A stretch of DNA of 64,000 nt from positions 1-64,000 of the forward strand of contig NZ_JAKEIP010000023.1 in the NCBI RefSeq assembly GCF_021474425.1. Direction: 5' to 3'. A program made the translations under genes and the position numbers. The DNA comes from Streptomyces muensis (GTDB taxonomy: Bacteria > Actinomycetota > Actinomycetes > Streptomycetales > Streptomycetaceae). Below are positions 1 to 9,941 of this stretch, in pieces (the first letter of the stretch is position 1; each line of letters begins with the position of its first letter). The notes under the pieces were generated by a model. The model did not search any database, was not told where the DNA came from, and saw only the letters and a program-made list of their open reading frames with translations.

Positions 1-3000
1 GGCGGGGCCGCGGGGAGCGCGGGGATCGACCTGCTCGGGCTCGACGAACCGGCCTGGATGCTCTACACGTCCGGCACCACCCACCGGCCCAAGGGTGTGC
101 TGTCCACGCAGCGGGCCGCGCTGTGGTCCGTGGCCGCCTGCTACGCCCCGATCCTCGGCCTCTCGCCCGACGACCGGCTGCTCTGGCCGCTTCCGCTGTT
201 CCACAGCTTCAGCCACTCGCTGGCCATCCTGGGTGTGACGGCCGTCGGCGCGAGCGCCCGCATCGCCGGTGACCTGCTGCCGCCCGGCGGTCTGCGCCAG
301 GAACTGGCCACGGCGTACGAGGAGCTCGGCGGGCCGTTCACCCTGCTGGGCGGCGTGCCCACGACGTATCACCGGCTGCTCGACTCGCCCGGTGGGTCCT
401 CACCGGCCCTGCGGATGTGCGTGGTGGCGGGTGCGCCGAGCGGTCCCGCGCTGCGCGCGGCCGTGGCGGACACGCTGGGCGCGCCGCTGCTCGACGCGTA
501 CGGCAGCACCGAGACCTGCGGAGTGATCGCGGTCAGTCCGCCCGAAGGACCCGGGGTCGACGGTTCCTGCGGACCGCCCATACCCGGCGTGGACATACGT
601 GTCGTCGATCCGGGCAGCGGCGAGGACGTCCAGGACGGCGCCGAGGGCGAGGTCTGGGTGCGCTCTCCGGGTCTGATGACCGGGTACCACCGGCAACCCG
701 AGGCGACGGCCGCCGCGCTGCGGGACGGCTGGTACCGCACCGGCGACCTGGGCCGCCGCGTGGAGCACGGCCATCTCCGGCTCACCGGCCGGGTCAGCGA
801 ACTGATCATCCGCGGCGGCGAGAACATCCACCCGGCGGAGATCGAGCAGGTCCTGGCCCGGTGTCCGGGCGTGGCCGACGCCGTGGTCGTGGGTGTGCCG
901 CACGACGTGCTCGGCGAGGTCCCGGTCGCGTTCGTCGTGCCGGGCCCGGAGGGGATCGACGCGCGGCGGGTGCTCGCCGAGTGCCGTACTCGGCTGGCCG
1001 ACTACAAGGTGCCGGCCGAGATACGCGAGATCGCCGCCGTCCCGCGCACCGCGTCCGGCAAGATCGTCCGGCACGAGGTGGTCGTCCCGGCTGCTCCGGT
1101 CGCCCCGGCCACTCCCGAGGCCGCCGGCCTGCGCGAGCGGCTCCTCGCCCTCTCGGTCGACGACCAGGAGCGCGCGCTGCGCGTGACGGTGCTGGCCGAG
1201 ACGGCCGACGCCTGCCGGCCCACGGCGGGCGAACCGCCCGACGCGCAGAGCCCGTTCACCGATCTCGGCCTGACCTCCGTCGGCGCGGTCGAACTGGTCG
1301 ACCGGCTCGGCGCGCTGACCGGCCTGACCCTGCCGGCGACGCTGGTCTTCGACCATCCGACACCGGCCGCGGTGGCCCGCCACCTGCGCGCCGCGCTCTT
1401 CGAGAGCGAGCCCGGGACACGCCCTCGGACGTACGGCGGACCGGACCGGTCGTCCGACGACGACGATCCGGTCGTCATCGTCGCCATGGGCTGCCGCTAC
1501 CCGGGTGGCGTCAACTCCCCGGAAGACCTCTGGGAGTTGGTGGCGCAGGGCCGCGACGCCATCACGGAGTTCCCGACCGACCGGGGCTGGGACCTGGATG
1601 CCCTGTACGACCCCGATCCCGACCGGATCGGCACCACGTACACACGACACGGCGGATTCCTGCACCGGGCCGCGGAGTTCGACGCCGGACTGTTCGGGAT
1701 CTCGCCGCGCGAGGCGCTCGCGATGGACCCGCAGCAGCGGCTGCTCCTGGAGACCTCCTGGGAGGTGTGGGAGCGGGCCGGGATCGACCAGGCGTCGCTG
1801 CGCGAGAGCGACACCGGTGTCTTCGTCGGCGTGATGTACGACGACTACGCCACCCGCCTGACCCGGCCCCACGAGCTGGAGGCGCATCTGGGCCTGGGCT
1901 CGACGGGCAGCGTGGCCTCCGGGCGGATCTCCTATGCGTACGGCCTGCGCGGCCCCGCCATCACGGTCGACACCGCCTGCTCGTCCTCGCTGGTGGCGCT
2001 GCACTGGGCGGCGCGGGCGCTGCGCTCGGGCGAGTGCTCGCTGGCGCTGGCCGGCGGGGTCACCGTGATGGCGACACCCCAGTCGTTCCTCGCCTTCAGC
2101 CGGCAGCGCGGGCTGTCGGCGGACGGGCGCTGCAAGTCCTTCTCGGCGGCGGCCGACGGCACGGCCTGGGGCGAGGGCGTGGGACTCGTCCTGCTGGAGC
2201 GGTTGTCCGACGCGCGGCGCGGCGGCCACCCGGTGCTGGCCGTGCTGCGCGGCTCGGCCGTCAACTCCGACGGCGCCTCCAACGGGCTCACCGCGCCCCA
2301 TGGACCGGCCCAGCAGCGGCTCATCACCCAGGCGCTGGCGGACGCCGGGCTGCGCGCCGGTGACGTGGACGTGGTGGAGGCGCACGGCACCGGAACCCGG
2401 CTGGGCGACCCCGTGGAGGCGCAGGCCCTCCTGGCCACGTACGGGCAGGACCGGGCGGAGCCGCTCTGGCTCGGGTCGGTCAAGTCCAACCTCGGGCACA
2501 CACAGGCGGCGGCCGGAGTCGCCGGCGTCATCAAGACCGTGCAGGCCATGCGGCACGGCGCCCTGCCCCGGACCCTGCACGCCGATCCGCCCACACCGCA
2601 CGTCGACTGGTCCTCCGGCCGGGTGGAACTGCTGACCGAGCCCCGGCCCTGGCCGGCCACGGACCGTCCGCGGCGTGCGGGCGTCTCGGCCTTCGGGATA
2701 GGCGGGACCAACGCGCATGTGATCCTGGAGGAGGCGCCGAGGGCCGACACCGCGGTCGCGCCCCCGGACACGACCGCGACGCCGCCCGTTCCGTGGCTGC
2801 TCTCCGCCGCCGACGAGACCGCCCTGCGCGCCCAGGCCCGACGCCTCGCCGCCGAAGTGGCGCACGGGCAGGCCCTGTCGACGGCGTCGACCGCCGACAT
2901 CGCCTGCGCGCTCGCGGTGTCGCGCTCCGCCCTCTCCCACCGGGCGAGCGTGCCGAGCGGTGACCGGACCCGGATGGCTGCCGCGCTGACCGCGCTCGCG

Positions 3001-6000
3001 CAGGGCAGCGACGCACCGGGCGTCGTCCGAGGGCTGGCGGACCCGGCGATCCGTACGGCCTTCCTGTTCACCGGACAAGGTGCCCAACGCCCCAGGATGG
3101 GCGCCGAACTGCGCTCCGCCTTCCCCGTCTTCGCCGAAGCGTTCGACGAAGTCTGCGGGCATCTGGACGACCGTCTGCCCCAGCCGCTGAGCGCGGTGCT
3201 GGCCGCCGAACCGGGCTCACCGGAAGCGGCCCTCCTGGACCGTACGGACTTCACGCAGGCCGGGCTGTGCGCCTTCGAGGTCGCGCTCTTCCGGCTGCTG
3301 GAGTCATGGGGAGTGCGAGCCGACCGCCTCGTGGGCCACTCCGTCGGCGAACTGGCCGCCGCGCAGGTCGCCGGCGTACTCGATCTCCCCGACGCGGCCA
3401 CGCTCGTCGCCGCGCGCGGCAGGCTGATGCGGGCCCTGCCCGACGGCGGCGCGATGGCGTCGCTGGACGCGACCGAGGCCGAAGTCGTCACCGCACTCAA
3501 GGAGTTCGAGGGGCGAGTGGCCGTCGCCGCCGTCAACGGGCCGCGTTCTGTGGTGATCTCGGGCGAGCGGGACGCGGTGCTCGCGGTCGCCGCCGGCTTC
3601 GAGGAGCGTGGCCGAAGGGCCGTACGACTACGGGTGAGCCACGCCTTCCACTCGCCGCTGATGGACCCGATGCTCGACGAACTCCTGGGGGTTGCCCGGC
3701 AGTTGACGTTCCGGCCGCCGCGCATCCCCATCGTCTCCACCGTGACGGGCAGCCTCGCCGAGCCCGCCGAGCTGTGCAAGCCCGAGTACTGGACGCGGCA
3801 CGCCCGGCAGCCCGTGCGCTTCGCCGACGCCGTGCGGCACCTCGCGGACGACGGGGTGTCCGCCTGCCTGGAACTCGGCCCCGGGCCCGCCCTCACCGCC
3901 GCGGCCACCGAGTGCCTGACCGGGCCGTCCACGAGCGGCGTCGTGCTCGCGGTGTCCACGCGAGGCGGCGCGTACGAACCGGAGACACTCCTGTCGGCCG
4001 TGGCCCGGCTGCATGTGGCCGGGGCCGCCGTCGACTGGCCGGCCGTGTACGCCGGGTCCGGCGCGCGGCGCGTGGATCTGCCGACGTACGCCTTCCAGCG
4101 GCAGCGGTACTGGCTGGACGCACCGGCCCCGGTGGCCGCGGACGCCGGTCCGCTGCTGGGCCCCGCGTTCCCGGTGCCGGACACCGAACGGACCGTGCTG
4201 ACCGGGGTGTTGTCCCTCGCGGCGCACCCGTGGCTCGCCGACCACGTCGTCGCCGGGAGGGTGGTCGTACCGGCGACGGTGTTCGTGGAGATGGCCGTGC
4301 GGGCGGGCGACGAGGTGGGGTGCGGTGCGGTCGACGACCTCGTGATGCTGACGCCGCTGGCCCTGCACGGTTCCGCGAGCGTGCGGGTGCAGGTCTTGGT
4401 GGGTACGCGGGACGACGACTCGGGCCGACGGCCGGTCGACATCTACTCCCGGCCGGAGGAGGCCGACGAGGACACGCCGTGGACCCGCAACGTCACCGGT
4501 CGACTGGGGCTCGGGCGGGTGGCGGCGGAGAGCGAGCCGGAGCCGTGGCCGCCGCGGGACGCCGAGGCGGTGGACCTCACGGACGCGTACGCCGCGCTCG
4601 CCGATGCCGGGCTCGCCTACGGGCCCGCCTTCCAAGGGGTCGGCGCGCTCTGGCGGCGCGGCGACGACGTCTTCGCGGAGGTCCGGCTGCCCGCGTCGCA
4701 CACCTCGCAGGCGGCCCGCTTCGGCCTCCACCCGGCGCTGTTCGACGCCGCGTCGCACGCGCCGCTCCTCGCGGGACCCGCTGACCCGAGCTCGCTGCGG
4801 GTGCCGTTCGAGTGGAGCGGTGTGAGCCTGTACGCCTCGGGTGCCACGGAGTTGCGGGTCAAGGTGACGCCGACGAGCGCGGACACGGTCTCACTGACGA
4901 TGTCCGACCCGACCGGCCGGCTCGTGGCACGCGTGGACTCGCTGGCCACGCGGGAACTCCCGGCCGGTCGGACCGATGGGGCCGGCACAGGCGATATGGC
5001 CGGCAGCGCGACGGACGACATCGTACGAAGGGCGCTGCTGCGCCCTGACTGGATTGCTCTCGAACTTCCGGGAGGTGCCGATGACCGGGGCTGGGCGGTG
5101 CGCGGGCCGGACGAGCTGAACCTCGCCGGATTCCTGCCCGAGGCCGCGAACCCCGAATTCGTCGTGGTCACAGCTGTCACCGACGCTTCTGCCGCCACCG
5201 GCTCCGATCCGCTGTCCGCCGTGCACGAGCTGACCGGCAGTGTCCTCAGACTGCTCCAGGACTGGCAGGACGATCCGGGCACTGCGGGCGCACGGCTGGT
5301 CGTGGTGACACGGGACGCCACCGGGCCGGTGCCGGATCTGGCGGGTGCGGCGGTCTGGGGGCTGGTGCGTACGGCGCAGTCGGAGCTGCCCGGCCGGGTC
5401 GTCCTGGTGGATGTGGACGGGCGGCCCGAGTCGTCGCGGGTTCTTGCGTCGGCCGTCGCCACCGGTGAGCAGCAACTGCGGATACGGGACGGGCGGGTGA
5501 CGGTCCCGCGACTGAGGCCGGTCGGCGACACGCCGGTCACCGGCGCCGCCTTCGCCGCGGAGAGCACGGTTCTGATCACCGGAGGCACCGGGGCGCTGGG
5601 CGCGGAACTGGCCCGTCACCTCGTCGTCGAACACGGCGTCCGGCATCTGCTGCTGACCGGCCGCCGCGGGCCGCAGGCGCCCGGGGCCCTGGAACTGCGC
5701 GGTGAGCTGGAGGAGTTGGGCGCTCGGGTCGGCATCGTGGCCTGTGACGCGGCCGACCGAGCCGCGCTGGCCGAGGTCGTCCGGGGCTGCGAGCCCCCGC
5801 TGGGCGCCGTGGTGCACGCCGCCGGAGTGCTCGACGACGGCGTGCTGGACTCGCTGACCCCCGAGCGGCTGGCGGCCGTGCTGCGGCCGAAGGCCGACGC
5901 GGCGTGGCATCTGCACGAACTGACCCGTGACATGGGCCTTACGGCGTTCGTCGTGTTCTCGTCCGTCTCGGGGCTGCTGGGCCGGGCGGGCCAGGGCAAC

Positions 6001-7575
6001 TACGCGGCAGCGAACTCCTTCCTCGACGCCCTCGCCCACCGCCGCGCCGCCGAAGGACTGACCGTCCTGTCCCTGGCGTGGGGCCCGTGGGAGCACGTCG
6101 GCGGCATGGCGGCGGGACAGAACCAACAGCGCTCGCGGTCAGGGGAGTTGTTCGTGCCCCTGTCCACTCGGCAGGGGCTTGCCCTGTTCGACGCGGCGCT
6201 GCGTTCGACGACGCCGGTCGTGGCGCCGATCCGGCTGGACCGCGCCGCGTTGCGTTCCGGTGCCGGGCACCTGCCGGCGCCGTTGCGCGGGCTCGTCCGT
6301 CCCGGCCGGCCGACAGCCGCGGCGACGGCCTCCGGCTCCATGGGGTCTCCGGGGCGGACGACCGAGCCGGGGGAGTGGCGCGAGAGACTGGCCCGGACAG
6401 TGTCGGGTCAGCGGGAGGCGGCGCTCGTGGCGCTGCTGCGGGCCGACGTGGCCGCCGTGCTCGGCTACCCGGACGCCGACGCGCTCCCCGCCGGCAAGAG
6501 CCTCGCCGACCTGGGGTTCGACTCCCTCACCGCCGTACAGATCCGCAATCAGCTGAGTACGGGGCTGGGGCTGCGGCTGTCGGCGGCAGTCGTGTTCGAG
6601 CACCGCACGGCCGAGGAACTGGCCCGCCATCTGCTCGGCCTGCTGGACGACGAACCGGCCACCGCGGACGCCCCCGAATCCACCACGGAGGCGGAGCGGC
6701 CGACGTACACCCTCTCCTCGCTGTTCCGGACCGTCAGTGCCTCCGGGCAACCGGTGGCGGCGATGCACCTCCTCGTCACCGCGTCCTGGGCGCTGCCCAC
6801 CTTCCCGGCCGCCCGGGGCCATGAGCACGCCCTGCCCCCGATCCGCCGCTCCCACGGCCGGCCCGGCGCCGGACGCCCGACGATCGTCTACTTCCCGGCC
6901 TACCACCCTTCGCTCACCTCGGACGGCGGAGAGTTCCCACAGTTCCACCGCGCCTTCCGGCACGACCCGGACGTCCTGGAAGTCCTGGAGTTCCCGCACC
7001 CGGGCATCGGTGCCGGCGCCGCCGTACCTGAGGACCGTGCCGCCTTGGCGCGCACCCAGGCCGAGAACGTGCTCCGGCACGTCGGGGGCGGGCCCTTCGT
7101 GGTCGTAGGACGGTCGGCGGGCGGCAATGTGGCGCATCTCGTGGCCCACGCGTTGGAGGGTATGGGTCGGGCGCCGACGGGCCTGGTGCTGCTGGACAGC
7201 TACCACATCACGCCCGACAACAGCGGCAAGGACTGGCTGTTGTCCCTGGCGGCCCCGCCGCCGCAGGACACCGGACGGCCCGTTCTCACCGGGGACGACG
7301 ACACCGCCCTGGCCGCGATCGGCGCCTACAACCGGATCTTCCTGGACTGGCAGCCCGAGCCGCTCCGCACGCCCACCCTCCTGGTGCGCGCCATGCTGCC
7401 CACGCCCGCGATGGCGGCCGCCGCGGACGCCGACGACTGGCGGACGACCTGGCCGACGGAACACGACCTCGTGGACGTCCCCGGCGACCATCTGACGATG
7501 ATGCGGGAACACGCGAAGACCACGGCGTCGGCGATCCGCACCTGGATCGGGACGCTCACGGAGGAGGTCTCGTGA
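1..7575 (+). CDS. Type I polyketide synthase, 3' part (A-ACP-KS-AT-DH-KR-ACP-TE)
   Basis: The frame is open from base 1, so the true start lies upstream of the window. Residues here are numbered from the ATG at 58. In order there is an AMP-ligase/adenylation domain (TSGTT at 4-8, [16 protein letters not shown]), an ACP (Ser407 in GLTSVG), a KS (Cys641 in DTACSSSL), an AT (Ser1095 in GHSVGE; HAFH at 1195-1198, the malonyl-type motif), a DH (His1396 in the HxxxGxxxxP motif), a KR (GGTGALG from 1842, LDD motif of B-type reductases, Tyr1982), a second ACP (Ser2156) and a terminal thioesterase (Ser2353 in GRSAG). Inference: the ligase activates a carboxylic acid starter, one malonyl unit is added, reduced and dehydrated, and the TE releases an unsaturated acid. 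The rest of the cluster must lie to the left. A ribosomal protection gene follows. Confidence 0.95.
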   Translation, partial: GGAAGSAGIDLLGLDEPAWMLYTSGTTHRPKGVLSTQRAALWSVAACYAPILGLSPDDRLLWPLPLFHSFSHSLAILGVTAVGASARIAGDLLPPGGLRQELATAYEELGGPFTLLGGVPTTYHRLLDSPGGSSPALRMCVVAGAPSGPALRAAVADTLGAPLLDAYGSTETCGVIAVSPPEGPGVDGSCGPPIPGVDIRVVDPGSGEDVQDGAEGEVWVRSPGLMTGYHRQPEATAAALRDGWYRTGDLGRRVEHGHLRLTGRVSELIIRGGENIHPAEIEQVLARCPGVADAVVVGVPHDVLGEVPVAFVVPGPEGIDARRVLAECRTRLADYKVPAEIREIAAVPRTASGKIVRHEVVVPAAPVAPATPEAAGLRERLLALSVDDQERALRVTVLAETADACRPTAGEPPDAQSPFTDLGLTSVGAVELVDRLGALTGLTLPATLVFDHPTPAAVARHLRAALFESEPGTRPRTYGGPDRSSDDDDPVVIVAMGCRYPGGVNSPEDLWELVAQGRDAITEFPTDRGWDLDALYDPDPDRIGTTYTRHGGFLHRAAEFDAGLFGISPREALAMDPQQRLLLETSWEVWERAGIDQASLRESDTGVFVGVMYDDYATRLTRPHELEAHLGLGSTGSVASGRISYAYGLRGPAITVDTACSSSLVALHWAARALRSGECSLALAGGVTVMATPQSFLAFSRQRGLSADGRCKSFSAAADGTAWGEGVGLVLLERLSDARRGGHPVLAVLRGSAVNSDGASNGLTAPHGPAQQRLITQALADAGLRAGDVDVVEAHGTGTRLGDPVEAQALLATYGQDRAEPLWLGSVKSNLGHTQAAAGVAGVIKTVQAMRHGALPRTLHADPPTPHVDWSSGRVELLTEPRPWPATDRPRRAGVSAFGIGGTNAHVILEEAPRADTAVAPPDTTATPPVPWLLSAADETALRAQARRLAAEVAHGQALSTASTADIACALAVSRSALSHRASVPSGDRTRMAAALTALAQGSDAPGVVRGLADPAIRTAFLFTGQGAQRPRMGAELRSAFPVFAEAFDEVCGHLDDRLPQPLSAVLAAEPGSPEAALLDRTDFTQAGLCAFEVALFRLLESWGVRADRLVGHSVGELAAAQVAGVLDLPDAATLVAARGRLMRALPDGGAMASLDATEAEVVTALKEFEGRVAVAAVNGPRSVVISGERDAVLAVAAGFEERGRRAVRLRVSHAFHSPLMDPMLDELLGVARQLTFRPPRIPIVSTVTGSLAEPAELCKPEYWTRHARQPVRFADAVRHLADDGVSACLELGPGPALTAAATECLTGPSTSGVVLAVSTRGGAYEPETLLSAVARLHVAGAAVDWPAVYAGSGARRVDLPTYAFQRQRYWLDAPAPVAADAGPLLGPAFPVPDTERTVLTGVLSLAAHPWLADHVVAGRVVVPATVFVEMAVRAGDEVGCGAVDDLVMLTPLALHGSASVRVQVLVGTRDDDSGRRPVDIYSRPEEADEDTPWTRNVTGRLGLGRVAAESEPEPWPPRDAEAVDLTDAYAALADAGLAYGPAFQGVGALWRRGDDVFAEVRLPASHTSQAARFGLHPALFDAASHAPLLAGPADPSSLRVPFEWSGVSLYASGATELRVKVTPTSADTVSLTMSDPTGRLVARVDSLATRELPAGRTDGAGTGDMAGSATDDIVRRALLRPDWIALELPGGADDRGWAVRGPDELNLAGFLPEAANPEFVVVTAVTDASAATGSDPLSAVHELTGSVLRLLQDWQDDPGTAGARLVVVTRDATGPVPDLAGAAVWGLVRTAQSELPGRVVLVDVDGRPESSRVLASAVATGEQQLRIRDGRVTVPRLRPVGDTPVTGAAFAAESTVLITGGTGALGAELARHLVVEHGVRHLLLTGRRGPQAPGALELRGELEELGARVGIVACDAADRAALAEVVRGCEPPLGAVVHAAGVLDDGVLDSLTPERLAAVLRPKADAAWHLHELTRDMGLTAFVVFSSVSGLLGRAGQGNYAAANSFLDALAHRRAAEGLTVLSLAWGPWEHVGGMAAGQNQQRSRSGELFVPLSTRQGLALFDAALRSTTPVVAPIRLDRAALRSGAGHLPAPLRGLVRPGRPTAAATASGSMGSPGRTTEPGEWRERLARTVSGQREAALVALLRADVAAVLGYPDADALPAGKSLADLGFDSLTAVQIRNQLSTGLGLRLSAAVVFEHRTAEELARHLLGLLDDEPATADAPESTTEAERPTYTLSSLFRTVSASGQPVAAMHLLVTASWALPTFPAARGHEHALPPIRRSHGRPGAGRPTIVYFPAYHPSLTSDGGEFPQFHRAFRHDPDVLEVLEFPHPGIGAGAAVPEDRAALARTQAENVLRHVGGGPFVVVGRSAGGNVAHLVAHALEGMGRAPTGLVLLDSYHITPDNSGKDWLLSLAAPPPQDTGRPVLTGDDDTALAAIGAYNRIFLDWQPEPLRTPTLLVRAMLPTPAMAAAADADDWRTTWPTEHDLVDVPGDHLTMMREHAKTTASAIRTWIGTLTEEVS

Positions 7576-7664
7576 GCCGCGCACGCCCTGATTAATCGGT
7601 TGCCGCCGTGACTCCGGCCCTGCTGCACTGCACAGGACCCGCCGTCACGCGAAGAGGAGCAGCA

Positions 7665-7787
7665 ATGCGCACTGCGTCCATGTCCCTCCCGGAAGGAACG
7701 ACCCCCCTCACCCAAGGACATGACGCTTCGTGCACGTGCTCAACCTCGGAATCCTCGCCCATGTGGACGCCGGCAAGACCAGCCTGA
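7665..7787 (+). CDS. Possible 40-residue leader peptide for the ribosomal protection gene
   Basis: A short frame starts at ATG 7665 with a strong GAAGAGGAGC ribosome site just upstream. It ends at TGA 7785-7787, about 55 bases inside the next gene and in another frame. The resistance gene itself starts with GTG and a weaker, more distant AAGGA. Leader-peptide control is known for tet(M)-type genes, so this frame could sense stalled ribosomes. That role is inference; there is no homology support. Confidence 0.3.
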   Translation: MRTASMSLPEGTTPLTQGHDASCTCSTSESSPMWTPARPA

Positions 7788-9874
7788 CCGAACGCCTGCT
7801 GCACTCGGCAGGCGTGATCGACGAGGTCGGCAGCGTCGACGCCGGGAACACCCGGACCGACACCCTCGCGCTGGAGCGGCAGCGGGGCATCACCATCAAG
7901 TCCGCCGTCGTCTCCTTCGCCCTCGACGACGTGACGGTCAACCTCATCGACACCCCCGGCCACCCCGACTTCATCGCCGAGGTGGAACGGGTGCTCGGTG
8001 TGCTCGACGGGGCCGTGCTGGTCGTGTCGGCCGTCGAGGGCGTGCAGCCCCAGACGCGCGTCCTGATGCGCACACTGCAACGGCTGCGCATTCCCACGCT
8101 GGTCTTCGTCAACAAGATCGACCGACGCGGAGCGCGCCATGATGCCGTCCTGCGGGCCGTGTCCGAGCGGCTGACGGCGGCCGTCGTACCGATGGGGACG
8201 GCCGACGCCCTCGGCACCCGCGACGCGCGCTTCGTCCCCGGCCTCCCGCCGTCGGCACTCGACGTCCTCGCCGACCACGACGACGAACTGCTGACGGCCT
8301 ACGTCGAGGACACCGTCTCCTACGACCGCCTCCGCGCCGCCCTCGCCGACCAGACCCGGCGGGCGCTGGTCCATCCCGTGTACTTCGGCTCCGCCGTCAC
8401 GGGCGCCGGCGTCGACGCGCTGATCGGCGGCATCAGGGAACTGCTGCCCGCCGCGGCCGGCGACCCCGACGGGCCGGTCTCGGGCACCGTCTTCAAGGTG
8501 GAGCGGGGCCCGGCGGGGGAGAAGGTCGCGTACGCGCGGCTGTTCTCCGGGACACTGCGCGTCCGTGACCGGATCCCCTTCGGGGACGCCAAGCAGGCCG
8601 AGGCGGATCCGCCGCGGTTCGGCGGCGCCCCGCTGGGGCGCGGGGCCGTACCGACCGCGGCTCCGCCGCGTGGGCGCGAACAGCCACGAGGGCGCCGCAC
8701 CCAACCGACTGCCCAACCCGGCCCCGCGGCGGAGCCGCATGCCGACACGGTCGGCGCAGCACCCGGCACCGAGGCGAGGATCACCGGGATCAGCGTGTTC
8801 GACCACGGCACGGACACCCGCGCCGACGCGCTCCCCGCGGGCCGGATCGCCAAGCTGTGGGGCCTGGCCGACATCAGGATCGGCGACGCGATCGGCGAAC
8901 CCCGCAAGGCCCACGGGCACCACTTCGCCCCGCCCACCCTCGAAACCGTCGTCGTGCGGGCCGACGGCGCGGACCGGCGGGGCCTGCACCGCGCCCTCAC
9001 CCTGCTCGCCGAACAGGACCCGCTGATCGGCCTGCGCCACGACGAGGTACGGCAGGAGACCTTCGTCTCCCTCTACGGCGAGGTGCAGAAGGAGGTCATC
9101 CAGGCCACCCTCGCCGACGAGTTCGGCCTGGATGCCACCTTCCGCGAGACGACACCGCTGTGCGTCGAACGCCCGGTCGGCTCGGGCGCGGCGGTCGAGT
9201 TCAAGGGGAAGGACGACAACCCCTTCCTCGCGACCGTCGGTCTGCGTGTCGACCCGGCGCCGGTCGGCTCCGGCGTGGACTTCCGCCTGGAGGTCGAGCT
9301 GGGCTCCATGCCGTACGCCTTCTTCAAGGCCGTCGAGGACACCGTCCGCGAGACCCTCGGCCAGGGCCTGCACGGCTGGCAGGTCCCCGACTGCACGGTC
9401 ACCATGACCCACTCCGGCTACTCGCCCCGGCAGAGCCATGCCCACCAGGGCTTCGACAAGAGCATGTCCAGCACCGGCTACGACTTCCGCGGTCTGACCC
9501 CGCTGGTCCTGACCGAGGCCCTGCGCAGGGCGGGCACCGAGGTGCACGAGCCCATGCACCGCTTCCGTGTCGAGGCGCCGACCGACACCCTGGCCGCCTT
9601 GCTGCCGGTGCTGTCCCGGCTGCGCGCGGTGCCGCAGACCACGGAGACCCGCGGCGCGTCCTGCGTGCTGGAGGGCTCGGTGCCCGCGGCCCATGTGCAC
9701 GAACTGGAGCAGCAGCTACCGGGGCTGACGCGCGGCGAGGGCGAGCTGGAGAGCGCCTTCGACCACTACGCGCCCGCCCCGCGCGGCACGGTCCCGGAGC
9801 GTCGGCGTACCGACCTCAATCCGCTGAACCGGAAGGAATACCTGTTGAACCTGACGCGCAGAGTGGGCAACTGA
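7730..9874 (+). CDS. TetM/OtrA-family ribosomal protection GTPase (with in-frame repeat insertion)
   Basis: This is a 714-residue EF-G-like GTPase of the class that removes tetracyclines and related drugs from the ribosome. G1 is AHVDAGKTS at 10-18, followed by DTPGH and NKID; the C-terminal part has the HSGYSPRQS loop and GLTPLVL typical of the family. The N-terminal 130 residues closely resemble Otr(A), the oxytetracycline self-resistance protein, as I recall it. The start is GTG 7730; GTG 7736 is an alternative. Oddity: residues of about 290-344, in domain II, are a Pro/Gly/Arg-rich low-complexity stretch encoded by a copy of a Streptomyces dispersed repeat. This makes the protein about 50 residues longer than OtrA without breaking the frame. 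It lies directly after the PKS and probably serves as self-resistance. Confidence 0.9.
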   Translation: MHVLNLGILAHVDAGKTSLTERLLHSAGVIDEVGSVDAGNTRTDTLALERQRGITIKSAVVSFALDDVTVNLIDTPGHPDFIAEVERVLGVLDGAVLVVSAVEGVQPQTRVLMRTLQRLRIPTLVFVNKIDRRGARHDAVLRAVSERLTAAVVPMGTADALGTRDARFVPGLPPSALDVLADHDDELLTAYVEDTVSYDRLRAALADQTRRALVHPVYFGSAVTGAGVDALIGGIRELLPAAAGDPDGPVSGTVFKVERGPAGEKVAYARLFSGTLRVRDRIPFGDAKQAEADPPRFGGAPLGRGAVPTAAPPRGREQPRGRRTQPTAQPGPAAEPHADTVGAAPGTEARITGISVFDHGTDTRADALPAGRIAKLWGLADIRIGDAIGEPRKAHGHHFAPPTLETVVVRADGADRRGLHRALTLLAEQDPLIGLRHDEVRQETFVSLYGEVQKEVIQATLADEFGLDATFRETTPLCVERPVGSGAAVEFKGKDDNPFLATVGLRVDPAPVGSGVDFRLEVELGSMPYAFFKAVEDTVRETLGQGLHGWQVPDCTVTMTHSGYSPRQSHAHQGFDKSMSSTGYDFRGLTPLVLTEALRRAGTEVHEPMHRFRVEAPTDTLAALLPVLSRLRAVPQTTETRGASCVLEGSVPAAHVHELEQQLPGLTRGEGELESAFDHYAPAPRGTVPERRRTDLNPLNRKEYLLNLTRRVGN
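8625..8739 (+). repeat. Dispersed GC-rich repeat inside the ribosomal protection gene
   Basis: The element begins with a stem GCGCCCC-GCT-GGGGCGC (8625-8641) running into GGGGCGCGGGG-type sequence, then the phrase GCGCGAACAGCCACGAGG. It also contains a 14-bp perfect inverted repeat, GCGGCTCCGCCGCG (8657-8670) against CGCGGCGGAGCCGC (8725-8738). Related copies occur at 36583 and 39781 between genes. Here it lies within coding sequence and keeps the frame. Confidence 0.75.
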
Positions 9875-9890
9875 ACTGGTTGAGAACGAA

Positions 9891-9906
9891 CTTACTGATG
9901 AGTCAG
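9891..9906. promoter_or_regulatory. Operator-like palindrome upstream of the GH5 gene
   Basis: CTTACTGATGAGTCAG has the same half-site and spacing as the perfect palindrome CTTACTGAAAAGTAAG in the promoter of the TetR gene 5 kb away, with one arm position changed. It lies 36 bases before the GH5 start. It may be a second site for the same TetR-type repressor. Confidence 0.4.
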
Positions 9907-9941
9907 GGGTGTTGACTGTGTCCTGATATCACCGGACTGTA

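Noticed and set aside
400..3162. Long minus-strand frame opposite the PKS
   Set aside because: It is an antisense shadow caused by high third-position GC; composition is Arg/Gly/Pro-rich with no domain, while the plus strand has complete PKS motifs.
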